Origin: Pseudomonadota bacterium
GTDB lineage: Bacteria > Pseudomonadota > Gammaproteobacteria > Xanthomonadales > Xanthomonadaceae
Direction: 5' to 3'
Length of the DNA: 64,000 nucleotides
NCBI GenBank assembly: GCA_023390905.1
Contig: JAEWBY010000030.1
Coordinates: 30,789 to 94,788, forward strand
Part shown: piece after piece, positions 52,795 through 61,892 of the stretch
Layout: every line of letters begins with the position of its first letter
Position numbering within the stretch: the stretch's first letter is position 1
Notes under the pieces: model-generated
Seen by the model: the letters and a program-made list of their open reading frames with translations, nothing else
Databases searched by the model: none
What the model was told of the DNA's origin: nothing
Made by a program: the position numbers and the translations under genes

Positions 52795-52889
52795 CGGAGA
52801 CAGGATTCTTCCGCACGGATGACGGCCACGCTGCCGGGGGCTACCATCGGCGGAACCCTCCCCGCCGTTGAACCCAAGGAACAGCGCCC

Positions 52890-53621
52890 GTGAAGGTGGT
52901 CATAGCCGACGACGAACCGCTGGCCCGCGAACGCCTTCGCGCGCTGCTGGCTGATCAGCAGGGCGTGGAAGTGGTGGCCGAGGCGGAAAACGGCCTGGGC
53001 GCATTGCAGGCCTGCGCCGAACACAGGCCCGATGTGGTGCTGCTCGACATCGCCATGCCCGGGGTGGACGGGCTGGAAGCCGCGCGCCATCTGGCCGCCT
53101 TCGATCCGCGCCCGGCGGTGGTGTTCTGCACCGCGTATGACGCGCATGCGCTGTCGGCCTTCGAAGCGGCGGCGATCGATTACCTGATGAAGCCGATTCG
53201 CGCCGAGCGCCTGGCCGCGGCACTGGAACGGGCGCGCATGTTCATCGCCGGTCGCAGCAATGGCCATGCCGAAGAGGCGGCGCGGCCCGCGCGCACGCAT
53301 CTGTGCGCGCGCCTGCGTGGCAGCCTGCGGCTGATTCCGATCGACGAGGTGCACTATCTGCAGGCCGAGGAAAAGTACGTGGTCGTGCACCACGCGCGCG
53401 GCGAGGATCTGATCGAGGAATCGCTGAAGTCGCTGGAAGAGGAATTCGGCGGGCGTTTCGTGCGCATCCACCGCAACTGCCTGGTCGCCCGGCACGAACT
53501 GGTGGAACTCAAGCGCACGGGCGATGGCCACGTGCAGGCTATCCTGCGTCACGGCAAGACGCCGCTGGAAGTCAGCCGCCGCTGCCTGGCCGGACTGCGC
53601 GAGACGGTGAAGGCGCTTTGA
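52890..53621 (+). CDS. algR: AlgR-like LytTR response regulator
   Basis: This 243-residue protein starts with GTG at 52890 (AAGGA upstream). The receiver has IADDEPLARERL, Asp53 in VVLLDIAMPGVDG, and the Lys in YLMKPIRAERL. The C-terminal LytTR DNA-binding domain (about 140-240) contains EVHYLQAEEKYVVVHHARGE and RFVRIHRNCLVARHELVEL. algR immediately before hemC is a conserved order in xanthomonads and pseudomonads. The usual sensor gene algZ is not upstream here, where the carboxylesterase sits instead; it may lie elsewhere. Confidence 0.9.
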   Translation: MKVVIADDEPLARERLRALLADQQGVEVVAEAENGLGALQACAEHRPDVVLLDIAMPGVDGLEAARHLAAFDPRPAVVFCTAYDAHALSAFEAAAIDYLMKPIRAERLAAALERARMFIAGRSNGHAEEAARPARTHLCARLRGSLRLIPIDEVHYLQAEEKYVVVHHARGEDLIEESLKSLEEEFGGRFVRIHRNCLVARHELVELKRTGDGHVQAILRHGKTPLEVSRRCLAGLRETVKAL

Positions 53622-53729
53622 GCCGGAGCGGCGATCCGGGATAGGGGATGGGTGAGGCGAACGTGCACCGATGAGTGCGCGCTTGCCAATCTCGAATCCC
53701 GGATTGCCAATCCCGCATAATTGCGCCCC
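53622..53729. repeat. GGGAT/ATTGCC-type intergenic repeat between algR and hemC
   Basis: The word TTGCCAATC occurs twice (about 53684 and 53705), each followed by a CCCG-rich stretch, next to GGGATAGGGGATGGG. Similar words occur between other genes of the window (20000-20041, 58505-58540, 61893-61930). Confidence 0.5.
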
Positions 53730-54647
53730 ATGACCACACTCCGCATCGCCACCCGCAAGAGCCCGCTCGCCCTCTGGCAGAGTGAACACGTCGCCGATCT
53801 GCTGCGCGGCGCGCATCCCGGCCTGCAGGTCGAACTGGTTCCGATGAGCACGCGGGGCGATGAAGTGCTGGATCGCTCGCTGGCCGCGATCGGCGGCAAG
53901 GGCTTGTTCCTCAAGGAACTGGAGCTGGCGATGCTGCGCGGCGAGGCGGACTGCGCGGTGCATTCGCTGAAGGATGTGCCGATGGATCTGGAAGCACCGT
54001 TCGTGCTGTCGGCGATCCTGGCGCGCGCTGACGCCGCCGATGCATTCGTCTCCAATGCTTTCGAGGATCTGGCCGCGCTGCCGCAGGGCGCGCGCGTGGG
54101 CACGTCCTCGCTGCGCCGGCAAGCGCAGATCCGCGCGCGCCGCCCGGACCTGGACATCCGCGATCTGCGCGGCAACGTCAATACGCGGCTGGGCAAGCTC
54201 GACGCAGGCGAATACGACGCCATCATCCTCGCCTGCGCGGGCCTGCAACGACTGGGTTTCGAAAGCCGCATCCGCACGCGGATGACCGCGCCGGACTGGT
54301 TGCCCGCGCCTGCGCAGGGTGCGATCGCGGTGGAATGCCGCGCCGGTGACGACGCCGTGCTAGGCGTGTTCGCCGCGCTCGATGACGCCGGCACGCGTTG
54401 CTGCGTCGAGGCCGAGCGTGCGATGAATCGCGCGCTGCATGGGAGCTGCCACGTGCCGGTCGCGGCGTTCGCCACGCTGTCGGCGGATCGCCGTTCGCTG
54501 GAACTGCATGGGCTGGTCGGTTCAGCCCGTGATGGCCGCGCCGTGCGTGCCGTGTTGAACGGCGATGCGCAGGCGCCGGAAGCACTGGGCCGGGCGGTGG
54601 CCGAGCGGTTGATCGCCGAGGGCGCCGGCGAACTGCTCGCGGAGTGA
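53730..54647 (+). CDS. hemC: Hydroxymethylbilane synthase (porphobilinogen deaminase)
   Basis: This 305-residue enzyme starts at ATG 53730. It makes the linear tetrapyrrole hydroxymethylbilane from four porphobilinogens in heme biosynthesis. Motifs: RIATRKSPLALWQ at the start, KGLFLKELE, CAVHSLKDVP, GTSSLRRQAQI, DIRDLRGNVNTRL, QGAIAVECR and the dipyrromethane cofactor Cys240 in LHGSCHVPV. Length is normal. A 12-bp stem hairpin follows its stop. Confidence 0.97.
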   Translation: MTTLRIATRKSPLALWQSEHVADLLRGAHPGLQVELVPMSTRGDEVLDRSLAAIGGKGLFLKELELAMLRGEADCAVHSLKDVPMDLEAPFVLSAILARADAADAFVSNAFEDLAALPQGARVGTSSLRRQAQIRARRPDLDIRDLRGNVNTRLGKLDAGEYDAIILACAGLQRLGFESRIRTRMTAPDWLPAPAQGAIAVECRAGDDAVLGVFAALDDAGTRCCVEAERAMNRALHGSCHVPVAAFATLSADRRSLELHGLVGSARDGRAVRAVLNGDAQAPEALGRAVAERLIAEGAGELLAE

Positions 54648-54658
54648 TCGGTGATCAC

Positions 54659-54692
54659 GATCGATGCGGAGCGCAGCGCGTCCGCATCGATC
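54659..54692. terminator. Strong hairpin between hemC and the converging DUF481 gene
   Basis: GATCGATGCGGA (54659-54670) pairs perfectly with TCCGCATCGATC (54681-54692) over a 10-nt loop, between the hemC stop and the minus-strand gene end. The 12-bp stem in this position suggests a bidirectional terminator. No T-run is seen. Confidence 0.7.
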
Positions 54693-54717
54693 ACGACGTC
54701 TCAGCAAGCGCTCACGC

Positions 54718-55446
54718 TCAGAAGCCGTAGACCAGGTTGACCGTGGTCAGCGTATCGGTCTTCTTCGTGCCGACCAGCACGTCGGTGTTGTGGCGTACTT
54801 CCAGCCCCGCCTTGAGTGCCAGCGCGTCACTCATCGCCACCTGCACGCCGAAATCGTTGCGCAGGAACGTATTGTCGCTGCCGGCTTCGATCAGCAGCGT
54901 GTCGTAGAGGGTCGTGCTCGGATTGAACTAGTGGCCGAAATCCAGATAACCGCGAACGATCGCGCTGTTGGTATGCACGCGTTCGTTCTGCCACTTCGAC
55001 CACCGGTAGCCGGGGCCGGCTTCCAGCGTCAGGTGCGTGGCCTCGTTCTTGATCGCCTCGTAGCCATAGCCGCCAGCGGCGGTCCACATGTATTCGCTGG
55101 CGGAAAAATGATCGCGCTCGTTGCGCAGTGAGCCGAACAGATAGCTGCGGTCGGTGAGGCGATACCCGGCCGTGCCGAAGACTTCGTAGCGATGCGCGCT
55201 TTCCAGATCATCGCTCTTGCCGTACAGCAGCGCGGCACCCACGGCGTATTTCATCGGGCCGGCTTCGCGCTCGAGATTGAGCTTGCCCACCAGCGTCTGG
55301 CTGTCGGTGTTGCCCTTGGCCAGCGCCAGGCCGAATTCACCGCGGCCGGTCCAACCGGCGGTGTCGGCCGATCCGGCGCAGGCGTTGGAAGCGAAGGCGA
55401 AAAAACAAAGCGCGCCGGTCAGCGCGCCGATTACATTGCGTTGCAT
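54718..55446 (-). pseudogene. DUF481/YdiY-family outer-membrane protein broken by an in-frame TAG
   Basis: One continuous frame of 242 codons runs from ATG 55446 (GGAG upstream) to TGA 54718 and is interrupted by TAG at 54928-54930, at codon 173. The N-terminal part (GALTGALCFFAFASNACA signal; barrel strands such as GKLNLEREAGPMKYAVGAALLYG) and the part after the stop (FNPSTTLYDTLLIEAG onward, ending TDTLTTVNLVYGF) keep phase and match the intact neighbour at 55559. A CAG-to-TAG change is the simplest cause. The truncated 172-residue product would lack the last strands and should not insert properly. Sequencing error or amber mutation cannot be told apart here. Confidence 0.85.
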
Positions 55447-55458
55447 GCATTGCTCCGG

Positions 55459-55488
55459 AAAAAGATGCGCCGGCATGGAGCCGGCGCA
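55459..55488 (-). terminator. Rho-independent terminator of the intact DUF481 gene
   Basis: TGCGCCGGC (minus strand, 55488-55480) pairs with GCCGGCGCA (55474-55466) over a 5-nt loop and is followed by TCTTTTT. It lies 70 bases past the stop of the upstream DUF481 gene and just before the start of the broken paralogue. Confidence 0.9.
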
Positions 55489-55558
55489 CGACATTCTCAT
55501 CAGAGCCTTTGAACGACCCGGTAATCTGGCCGTTCTTTGCCTCACATTGGATGAGCGG

Positions 55559-56473
55559 TCATTTGAACTTGTAGACCACGTTCATCGTGGTCAGCGTGTC
55601 GGTCTTCTTCAGATCCTTGTCGGTGTTGCTGTTGTGGCGCGCCTGCCAGCCCGCTTTCAGCGCCAGATGGGAGTTCATCGTGACCGAAAGCCCGAGATCG
55701 TTCTGAGCGAAGGTGTTGTAGGAACCTGATTCGACCAGCAGCTTGTTCACCAGTTCGGTGTTCTCGGTGATCGAATACTTCAGATCGACCAGGCCGCGGC
55801 CAATCATGCTGGCCTCGTCGCGCTGCTCGACGGTGTCGTAGGCGCGGCGATAGCCCGGCCCGACCTGCAGATCGAGCTTGGTGCGATCACTGTCGATCAC
55901 GCGATTGCCGTAACTCAGGCTCAGCGAACTCTGGCGGCTGAACGTGCCGAAGTCATCGCGTTCGTGGCGCAGCGAGGTGTTGACCGTGCCGCGCGAGTCG
56001 GTGCGGTAGGCGGCGTTGCCGTTGAGCGTGTAGCGGTTGGCGGTGGTGCGGCGATCGCGGGTGAGGCTGCCGTCCTCCTCGGTGGTGACGTATTCGGAAC
56101 TGGAGCGCAGTCCCGCCAGGCTGCCGCTGTATTTCCAGGCGCTGCCGTCGGCGTAGTTCAGATCGAGCCGCGCATTGAGGCTTTCGTTGGTGCTGTTGCC
56201 ATGCGAGGACGCAAAACCCAGTTCACCGCCGCCGCTCCACGGCGAACTCGGCTGCAGGGGCTCGGCGACAATCGGGGGCGGAGGCGGCAGCGGCACCACC
56301 GCGTAGCGCCGGCTCATGTTGAGCGATTCCTTCTGCGTCACCGCGCCTTCGACCTTGGCGCTGGCCGGATCGCTGTCCGCCTTCTGGTTTTCCTGCGCGT
56401 GCAGCGCCATCGGCAGCACGGCCAGTGACAGGGCGAACATCGAATGGGACAAGGATGAGCGGGAACGCGACAT
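55559..56473 (-). CDS. DUF481-family (YdiY-like) outer-membrane protein
   Basis: This 304-residue protein has a signal peptide (FALSLAVLPMALHA, then QENQK), a Pro-rich stretch (VVPLPPPPPIVAEP) and a beta-barrel of alternating strands (ELGFASSHGNSTNESLNARLDLNYADG; SLSLSYGNRVIDSDRTKLDLQVGPGYR). It ends TLTTMNVVYKFK. It has the DUF481 layout of salt-induced YdiY. Its own promoter and terminator make it monocistronic. The next gene downstream is a degraded copy. Confidence 0.88.
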   Translation of the reverse strand: MSRSRSSLSHSMFALSLAVLPMALHAQENQKADSDPASAKVEGAVTQKESLNMSRRYAVVPLPPPPPIVAEPLQPSSPWSGGGELGFASSHGNSTNESLNARLDLNYADGSAWKYSGSLAGLRSSSEYVTTEEDGSLTRDRRTTANRYTLNGNAAYRTDSRGTVNTSLRHERDDFGTFSRQSSLSLSYGNRVIDSDRTKLDLQVGPGYRRAYDTVEQRDEASMIGRGLVDLKYSITENTELVNKLLVESGSYNTFAQNDLGLSVTMNSHLALKAGWQARHNSNTDKDLKKTDTLTTMNVVYKFK

Positions 56474-56538
56474 GGGGCCCTCGGCGAAAAGCAGAACGCC
56501 ACGCGGCCGGGGCCGGGCGTGGGCGCGAAAACGTTTAC

Positions 56539-56567
56539 ATGATAGGAGCCCAAGTCACACGGCTCAA
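56539..56567 (-). promoter_or_regulatory. Sigma-70-type promoter of the DUF481 gene
   Basis: On the minus strand TTGAGC (56567-56562), a 17-bp spacer and TATCAT (56544-56539) fit a housekeeping promoter. Transcription should begin near 56532, leaving a leader of about 60 nt before the ATG at 56473. The AT-rich stretch upstream (56570-56620) may strengthen it. Confidence 0.6.
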
Positions 56568-56679
56568 GCCAAGTGATTGTTTGGATTCATGTTTGTCTTC
56601 GATTTTGCCGGGCTTGCTGTGACACCGCTACCCGCACGCCCGAGGCAGTGCGCGAACCGTTCAGCTTCAGCGCCGCCGC

Positions 56680-57333
56680 TCAGGGCGGCTCGATCGCGAT
56701 GGTCGGATCGTTGAAGCGCGAGTACTGCAGCGTCATCGTGTACGGGCCGTTGCGACCGTCGCCGCTGGTGCGCAGTTGCAGGGGCAAGCCCTGGCCGTCG
56801 ATCCAGTAGAGGAATTCGCCCGGCTCGGGCTTGGCATGGCGGACGCGGTACTTGCGGGCCGGCGCATCGCCCACGGTCTCGGCGCCGGCGAATTCGACCT
56901 CCAGCCCGACCCGGTTCTGCTGGATCTGCAGCGGATCGCGCCACTGGCTGATCATCCCCTCGGGAATCGGCACCCGCGTGCGCTGGCCATGCATGTCCAT
57001 GTACATGGTGTCGCCGACGATGACCTGCGTGCCGACCGGCATGGTCATGCGGTAGCGATCGGGGGCGACGAAGTCCAGCTCGTTCTGCATGGGCTGGCTG
57101 CCCTCGACCGTCATCACCGCGTGGAAGCTGGTGGCGGCCAGGAACTGGTCCATCGAGGCTTTCACCTCGGCCAGGGCCTGTTCGCCGCTGACCGCCGGCG
57201 TGGCGGTCGCTGCGGGCGCGGGGGTCGAAGGCGCGGGCGCGGCATCGGCGGCCGGCGCGGTGACCGGTTCGGGTTCACGACGGCAGGCGGCCAGAACCAG
57301 CAGGCATGACAGCAGCAGGGCGCGACGGGGCAT
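56680..57333 (-). CDS. Lipoprotein with LolA-like/DUF2092 domain
   Basis: This 217-residue protein starts at ATG 57333 (MPRRALLLSCLLVLAAC) with a clear lipobox LAAC. A Pro/Ala-rich linker (about 25-55) leads to a beta-sheet domain resembling LolA-like outer-membrane lipoprotein carriers: FLAATSFHAVMTVEGSQPMQNELDFVAPDRYRMTM; MYMDMHGQRTRV; PARKYRVRH; GEFLYWIDGQGLPLQL. Such proteins carry or sense lipids; the exact role here is unknown. It is divergent from the WYL regulator gene. Confidence 0.82.
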   Translation of the reverse strand: MPRRALLLSCLLVLAACRREPEPVTAPAADAAPAPSTPAPAATATPAVSGEQALAEVKASMDQFLAATSFHAVMTVEGSQPMQNELDFVAPDRYRMTMPVGTQVIVGDTMYMDMHGQRTRVPIPEGMISQWRDPLQIQQNRVGLEVEFAGAETVGDAPARKYRVRHAKPEPGEFLYWIDGQGLPLQLRTSGDGRNGPYTMTLQYSRFNDPTIAIEPP

Positions 57334-57532
57334 GGGGGAAGCTCCACGTGTCCGGAAAGGGAAGGCCGCTTGGGTCCGTGCGTTGGGGGATCCGGCCGGC
57401 GAACCCGACCATTCCGGGCGCACATGCCGACACCGACTCCAGGCACCGCACGGGCCCAAGCGGCCTGAGGCTCGTACAGTGCCAACGCGTGCCGTGCGGT
57501 GAAAACGGCCACGGCTCGGCCATAATCATGGC

Positions 57533-58504
57533 ATGGACAAGATTGAGCGCATCACTTCCCTGCATCGCATCCTGAAAGCCTCCCGCTATCCGGTCACGGT
57601 GAAGCGGTTGCAGGAAGAACTGGGCTGCTCGCGTGCCACCGTCTACCGCGATCTGGCCTACCTGCGCGATGCATTGATGGCGCCCATCGAAGGCGATGGC
57701 GAGGCCGGTTTCCGCTATCAGGCCAACGAGGGCGAACGTTTCGAACTGCCCGGCCTGTGGCTCAGTTCGGAGGAACTGTACGCCTTGCTGGCCGCGCAGC
57801 AGTTGCTCGTGCGCACCGGCGGCGGCGTGCTGTCCGGGGCGCTGGCGCCGCTGCAGAAGCGCATCGAAGGTCTGCTCGCCGATCATGCCGGAGTGTCGCA
57901 GTGGCCGGTGGATCGCGTGCGCGTGATCCCGCATCGCGGCCGCCGGCTGGACGAGGCGAGTTTCCGTACCGTCGCTTCGGCGGTGCTGGAGCGCAAGCAA
58001 CTGGCGTTCGAATACCGCGCCCGCTCGACCGATGAGCGCACCCGCCGCACGGTCTCGCCGCAGCGGGTGACGCACTACCGCGACAACTGGTACCTCGACG
58101 CCTGGGATCACGAACGCAAGGGGCTGCGCAGCTTCGCCGTCGATCGGATCGTCAACGCGCGGCAGCTCGACGAGCCGGCGCAGGATCTGGCGCACGAGGA
58201 ACTCAATCAGCACCTGGCATCGAGCTACGGCATCTTTTCCGGCGAACCCAAAGGCTGGGCGACGATCATCTTCAGCGCCAAGGCCGCGCGCTGGGTCGCG
58301 GACGAGCAGTGGCACTCGAAGCAGCAGGGCCGCTATCTGCCCGACGGTCGCTATGAACTGAAGGTGCCCTACAGCGTGTCGCGCGAACTGCTGATGGACA
58401 TCCTGCACTACGGCGCCGACGCCGAAATCATCGAACCGGCCGTACTGCGCGAGCAGGCCAAGTCGCATCTGGAACTGGCGCTGTCGAATTACGCGAAGCG
58501 GTGA
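57533..58504 (+). CDS. WYL-domain transcriptional regulator
   Basis: This 323-residue protein starts at ATG 57533. It has an N-terminal HTH (RITSLHRILKASRYPVTVKRLQEELGCSRATVYRDLAYLRDAL), then the WYL sensor domain with VSPQRVTHYRDNWYLDAWDHERKGLRSFAVDRI and a C-terminal WCX region (GWATIIFSAKAARWVADEQWH). WYL regulators often bind nucleic acid or nucleotide ligands and respond to DNA damage or control defence genes; no target is evident. It is divergent from the lipoprotein gene. Confidence 0.9.
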   Translation: MDKIERITSLHRILKASRYPVTVKRLQEELGCSRATVYRDLAYLRDALMAPIEGDGEAGFRYQANEGERFELPGLWLSSEELYALLAAQQLLVRTGGGVLSGALAPLQKRIEGLLADHAGVSQWPVDRVRVIPHRGRRLDEASFRTVASAVLERKQLAFEYRARSTDERTRRTVSPQRVTHYRDNWYLDAWDHERKGLRSFAVDRIVNARQLDEPAQDLAHEELNQHLASSYGIFSGEPKGWATIIFSAKAARWVADEQWHSKQQGRYLPDGRYELKVPYSVSRELLMDILHYGADAEIIEPAVLREQAKSHLELALSNYAKR

Positions 58505-58597
58505 AGATACGGGATTCGGAAGACGGGAATCGGGATGGGAAGCAGGTGCGCGAGGGCTGTTCCGGATCCCCCATACCGATACGCGACTCCCGGCTCG

Positions 58598-59197
58598 TCA
58601 AGGCTTCTTCGGTTCGGCGAATCCCGGTTGGCCGACCTGATCCGGGGTCTGCGGCTCGCGCACAAGCTGGCGGGCGTTGATGCCGTAGTCGCGCATCTTG
58701 CGGACGAGCTGCTGGTACTGCGCGTCGTCCATCTGCGGTGAACGCGAGAAGATCCAGCCGAGATCGCGATCGGGGTAATCGATCAGCGCCCATGAATAGT
58801 CCGGCGCCACTTCCAGGATGCGGAATTTCGCCGGTACCACGCCGACGAACCACAGCGTCCATTCGCGGTTTCCGCTGCCGCCCTTGACCGAGGCGCGCGC
58901 CTCGCGGACCTGTTCGGGTTCGTTGAAACCTTCGCGGTGCAGGTAGCGCACGCCGATCTTGTCGTCGTCGCGGGCCGAGTATTCGTAGCGGCCGGTGACA
59001 TGGCCGCGCTCGGCGAAATAGGGGATGTGAGCGGTCACGTACCAGGTGCCCATGAAGCGCGCCAGATCCACCTCGGCGGTCTGGATGACGGCCGACGGAT
59101 CGAGCGGCTCCGGTGGCGGCGTACTCGCGCAGCCGCCCGCCATGGCGATCAGGGCGCCCACACAGAGGGCGCGAAGATGGCACGGCTTGAGGAACAT
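58598..59197 (-). CDS. blc: Outer-membrane lipocalin (Blc family)
   Basis: This 199-residue lipoprotein (AMAGGC lipobox) has the lipocalin signature FMGTWYVTAHIPYFAE, further strands YEYSARDDDKIGVRYL and GNREWTLWFVGVVPAKFRILEVAPDYSWALIDYPDRDLGWIFSR, and a C-terminal helix (YQQLVRKMRDYGINARQLVREPQ). Bacterial lipocalins bind lipids in the outer membrane and are usually stress-induced. Gene ends face the WYL gene 93 bp away. Confidence 0.93.
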   Translation of the reverse strand: MFLKPCHLRALCVGALIAMAGGCASTPPPEPLDPSAVIQTAEVDLARFMGTWYVTAHIPYFAERGHVTGRYEYSARDDDKIGVRYLHREGFNEPEQVREARASVKGGSGNREWTLWFVGVVPAKFRILEVAPDYSWALIDYPDRDLGWIFSRSPQMDDAQYQQLVRKMRDYGINARQLVREPQTPDQVGQPGFAEPKKP

Positions 59198-59389
59198 GGA
59201 GACTCCTGTCGAACGGACGTGACGGCCTGGATGGAGACGCCGTGCGGATCTTTTCCCGATCCCCGAACGCCCTGCGATGCCGAATATCGCATACCGGTCT
59301 CAAGACTAGAAAGGCACCGGTGAACGCCGCGTCGCAATCGGTGAGAACCGGCCCGGTCATCGTGTCGGCACCGATACGGAGATGACGCC

Positions 59390-59698
59390 ATGCAGACCTC
59401 ACGTTTCCCCGCGGCCGCCGACGCTGCGCCCAATCCCCAGCTCGATCATCTGCTCAGGAATGTGATCGGCGTTGGCGTGGTGATGGTCCTGCTGTTCCCG
59501 TTCGCACGCGGCCAGCTTCCGTGGCTGGGCTGGGCGCCCCTGTGGCTGGTGGGCATGCCGCTGGTGGCGTGGTGCGCGCTGCATCGCTTCCGCCTGCCGG
59601 CGCGCGTGCGGGGCACGGCGCGGCCCCGGCGCAGCCGCCCACAGCGGGTGCAGGCGCGCCGGCGCACGCGCGTCGTGGTTCGTGCCCGGGCGGCCTGA
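59390..59698 (+). CDS. Hypothetical small membrane protein
   Basis: This 102-residue protein has two hydrophobic helices (VIGVGVVMVLLFPFARG; WLGWAPLWLVGMPLVAW) and a strongly basic, arginine-rich C-terminal tail (RPRRSRPQRVQARRRTR) that may bind lipids or nucleic acid. The start follows GGAGATGACGCC. I do not recognise a family. It precedes the oligopeptidase genes. Confidence 0.6.
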   Translation: MQTSRFPAAADAAPNPQLDHLLRNVIGVGVVMVLLFPFARGQLPWLGWAPLWLVGMPLVAWCALHRFRLPARVRGTARPRRSRPQRVQARRRTRVVVRARAA

Positions 59699-59775
59699 CC
59701 TTCGGCATGGGGGTGACTTCCGGCCCGTGTGATAGCGTTCAACGTTTGTTTCTGAACACTTGGAGCGCACCACCC

Positions 59776-61878
59776 ATGTCCAAATTCGCCCATGCCTGCC
59801 TGGCGGCGGGACTCGCCGTCGCTGCCGCGGGCCAGGTCCATGCCCAGGAGAAGAATGCCGTGTCCGACGACCCCTACGCGTGGCTGGAAGAGGTCGAAGG
59901 CCAGAAACCGCTGGAATGGGTGAAGGCGCAGAACGCCAGGTCCGAGGCGGAAATCTCGGCGACCCCGGAATTCAAGCAACTGGAGGCCAGCATCCTGTCC
60001 ATCCTGGATTCTGACGCCAAGATTCCGGGCGTGCAGAAGATCGGCCCGTATTACTACAACTTCTGGAAGGACAAGCAGCACGAGCGCGGCCTGTGGCGGC
60101 GCACCACGCTGGAGGAATACCGCAAGCCGCAGCCGCAGTGGGAGACGGTGCTCGATCTCGACGCACTCAACAAGGCCGAGGGCAGGAACTGGGTCTGGCA
60201 CGGCGCCGACTGCCGCAAGCCCGACTACACCCGCTGCCTGATCGCGCTCTCGCGCGGCGGCGCCGACGCCGATGAAACGCGCGAATTCGATCTGGCCAGC
60301 AAGACGTTCGTCAAGGATGGCTTCCACCGTCCCGAAGCCAAGGGTGCGCTCGGCTGGAAGGATGCCGACACGGTCTACGTCTACACCGATTTCGGCGACG
60401 GCAGCATGACCAGTTCGGGCTATCCGCGCGTGGTCAAGGAATGGAAGCGCGGCACGCCGATGACCTCGGCCCGCGTGGTCTACGAGGGCAAGGCCGATGA
60501 CATGTACATCGCGGCCTTCCATGACGACACGCAGGGCTTCGAGCGCGATTTCGTCAGCCGCACGCTGGCCTTCTACAACGATGAGCTGTACCTGCGGAAT
60601 CCCGACGGGACGCTCACCAGGATCGACGCGCCGAATTCGGCCAACAAGGGCGCGTTCCGCCAATGGCTGACGCTGGAACTGCGCGAGCCGTGGACCGTCG
60701 GCGGCAAGACCTATGCGGCCGGTTCGCTGCTGGCGGCCAAGTTCGATGAGTTCCTCGCCGGCAAGCGCGAATTCGACGTGCTGTTCGAACCGACCGAGCG
60801 CACCTCGCTGTCGGGCTTCACCTTCACCCGCCATCACCTCGTGCTCAACGTGCTGGACGATGTGAAGAATCGCCTCAGCGTGCTGACCCCCGGCGCGTCC
60901 GGCTGGGCCCGGAGCGAGTTCACCGGCGCGCCGAAGTTCGGCACGCTCGCGGTGTCGGCGGTGGACGCCGATGAAAGCGACGCCGTGTGGCTGACCGCGA
61001 CCGACTACCTGACGCCCTCGACGCTGTCGCTGGCCGAGATCGGCAAGCAGCCGGAGCAGCTCAAGACGATGCCCGCGTTCTTCGATGCCTCGCGCGATGT
61101 CATCGAACAGCACTTCGCCACGTCCAAGGACGGTACCAAGGTCCCGTATTTCATCGTACGTCCCAAGGATCTGAAGCTGGACGGCAAGGCGCCGACGCTG
61201 CTGTATGGCTATGGCGGGTTCGAAGTGTCGCTGACCCCGGCGTATTCCGGCGGCGTGGGCAAGGGCTGGCTGGAGAAGGGCGGCGTGTATGCGGTCGCCA
61301 ACATCCGCGGCGGCGGCGAATACGGCCCGCGCTGGCACCAGGCCGCATTGAAGGCCAATCGCCACAAGGCGTATGAAGACTTCGCGGCGGTTGCCCAGGA
61401 TCTGATCGCCCGCAAGATCACCTCGACTCCGCATCTGGGTATCCAGGGCGGCAGCAACGGCGGCTTGCTGATGGGCAACATGCTCACGCAGTATCCGGAT
61501 CTGTTCGGCGCGATCGTGGTGCAGGTCCCGCTGCTGGACATGAAGCGCTACAGCCACCTGCTGGCCGGTGCTTCGTGGATGGCTGAATACGGCAATCCCG
61601 ATACCGCCGACTGGGAGTTCATCCAGAAGTTCTCGCCCTACCATCTGTTCGATCCGGCGAAGCAGTACCCGGCCACGCTGTTCATGACCTCGACGCGCGA
61701 TGACCGCGTGCATCCGGGCCATGCGCGCAAGATGATGGCCAGGATGCTCGACGCCGGAAAGGACGTGCGCTACTACGAGAACATCGAAGGCGGCCACGGC
61801 GGTGCGGCCAACAACGCGCAGGCCGCGCACATGAGCGCGATGGCGTATACGTTCCTGTGGCAGCAACTGGCGAAGTGA
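59776..61878 (+). CDS. Secreted prolyl oligopeptidase-family serine protease (S9A)
   Basis: This 700-residue protein starts at ATG 59776 and has a signal peptide (ACLAAGLAVAAAGQVHAQ). The N-terminal beta-propeller (DDPYAWLEEVEGQKPLEWVKAQN at 30-50, many repeated blades) is followed by the alpha/beta hydrolase with LLYGYGGFEVSLTPAYSGG, NIRGGGEYGPRWHQAALK, nucleophile Ser in IQGGSNGGLLMG, and DDRVHPGHARKM and EGGHGGAANNAQ with the acid and His. It cleaves short proline-containing peptides. It is followed by a second S9 gene, so a periplasmic peptide-degrading pair is likely. Confidence 0.93.
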   Translation: MSKFAHACLAAGLAVAAAGQVHAQEKNAVSDDPYAWLEEVEGQKPLEWVKAQNARSEAEISATPEFKQLEASILSILDSDAKIPGVQKIGPYYYNFWKDKQHERGLWRRTTLEEYRKPQPQWETVLDLDALNKAEGRNWVWHGADCRKPDYTRCLIALSRGGADADETREFDLASKTFVKDGFHRPEAKGALGWKDADTVYVYTDFGDGSMTSSGYPRVVKEWKRGTPMTSARVVYEGKADDMYIAAFHDDTQGFERDFVSRTLAFYNDELYLRNPDGTLTRIDAPNSANKGAFRQWLTLELREPWTVGGKTYAAGSLLAAKFDEFLAGKREFDVLFEPTERTSLSGFTFTRHHLVLNVLDDVKNRLSVLTPGASGWARSEFTGAPKFGTLAVSAVDADESDAVWLTATDYLTPSTLSLAEIGKQPEQLKTMPAFFDASRDVIEQHFATSKDGTKVPYFIVRPKDLKLDGKAPTLLYGYGGFEVSLTPAYSGGVGKGWLEKGGVYAVANIRGGGEYGPRWHQAALKANRHKAYEDFAAVAQDLIARKITSTPHLGIQGGSNGGLLMGNMLTQYPDLFGAIVVQVPLLDMKRYSHLLAGASWMAEYGNPDTADWEFIQKFSPYHLFDPAKQYPATLFMTSTRDDRVHPGHARKMMARMLDAGKDVRYYENIEGGHGGAANNAQAAHMSAMAYTFLWQQLAK

Positions 61879-61892
61879 TGCCAGACGGTAGC

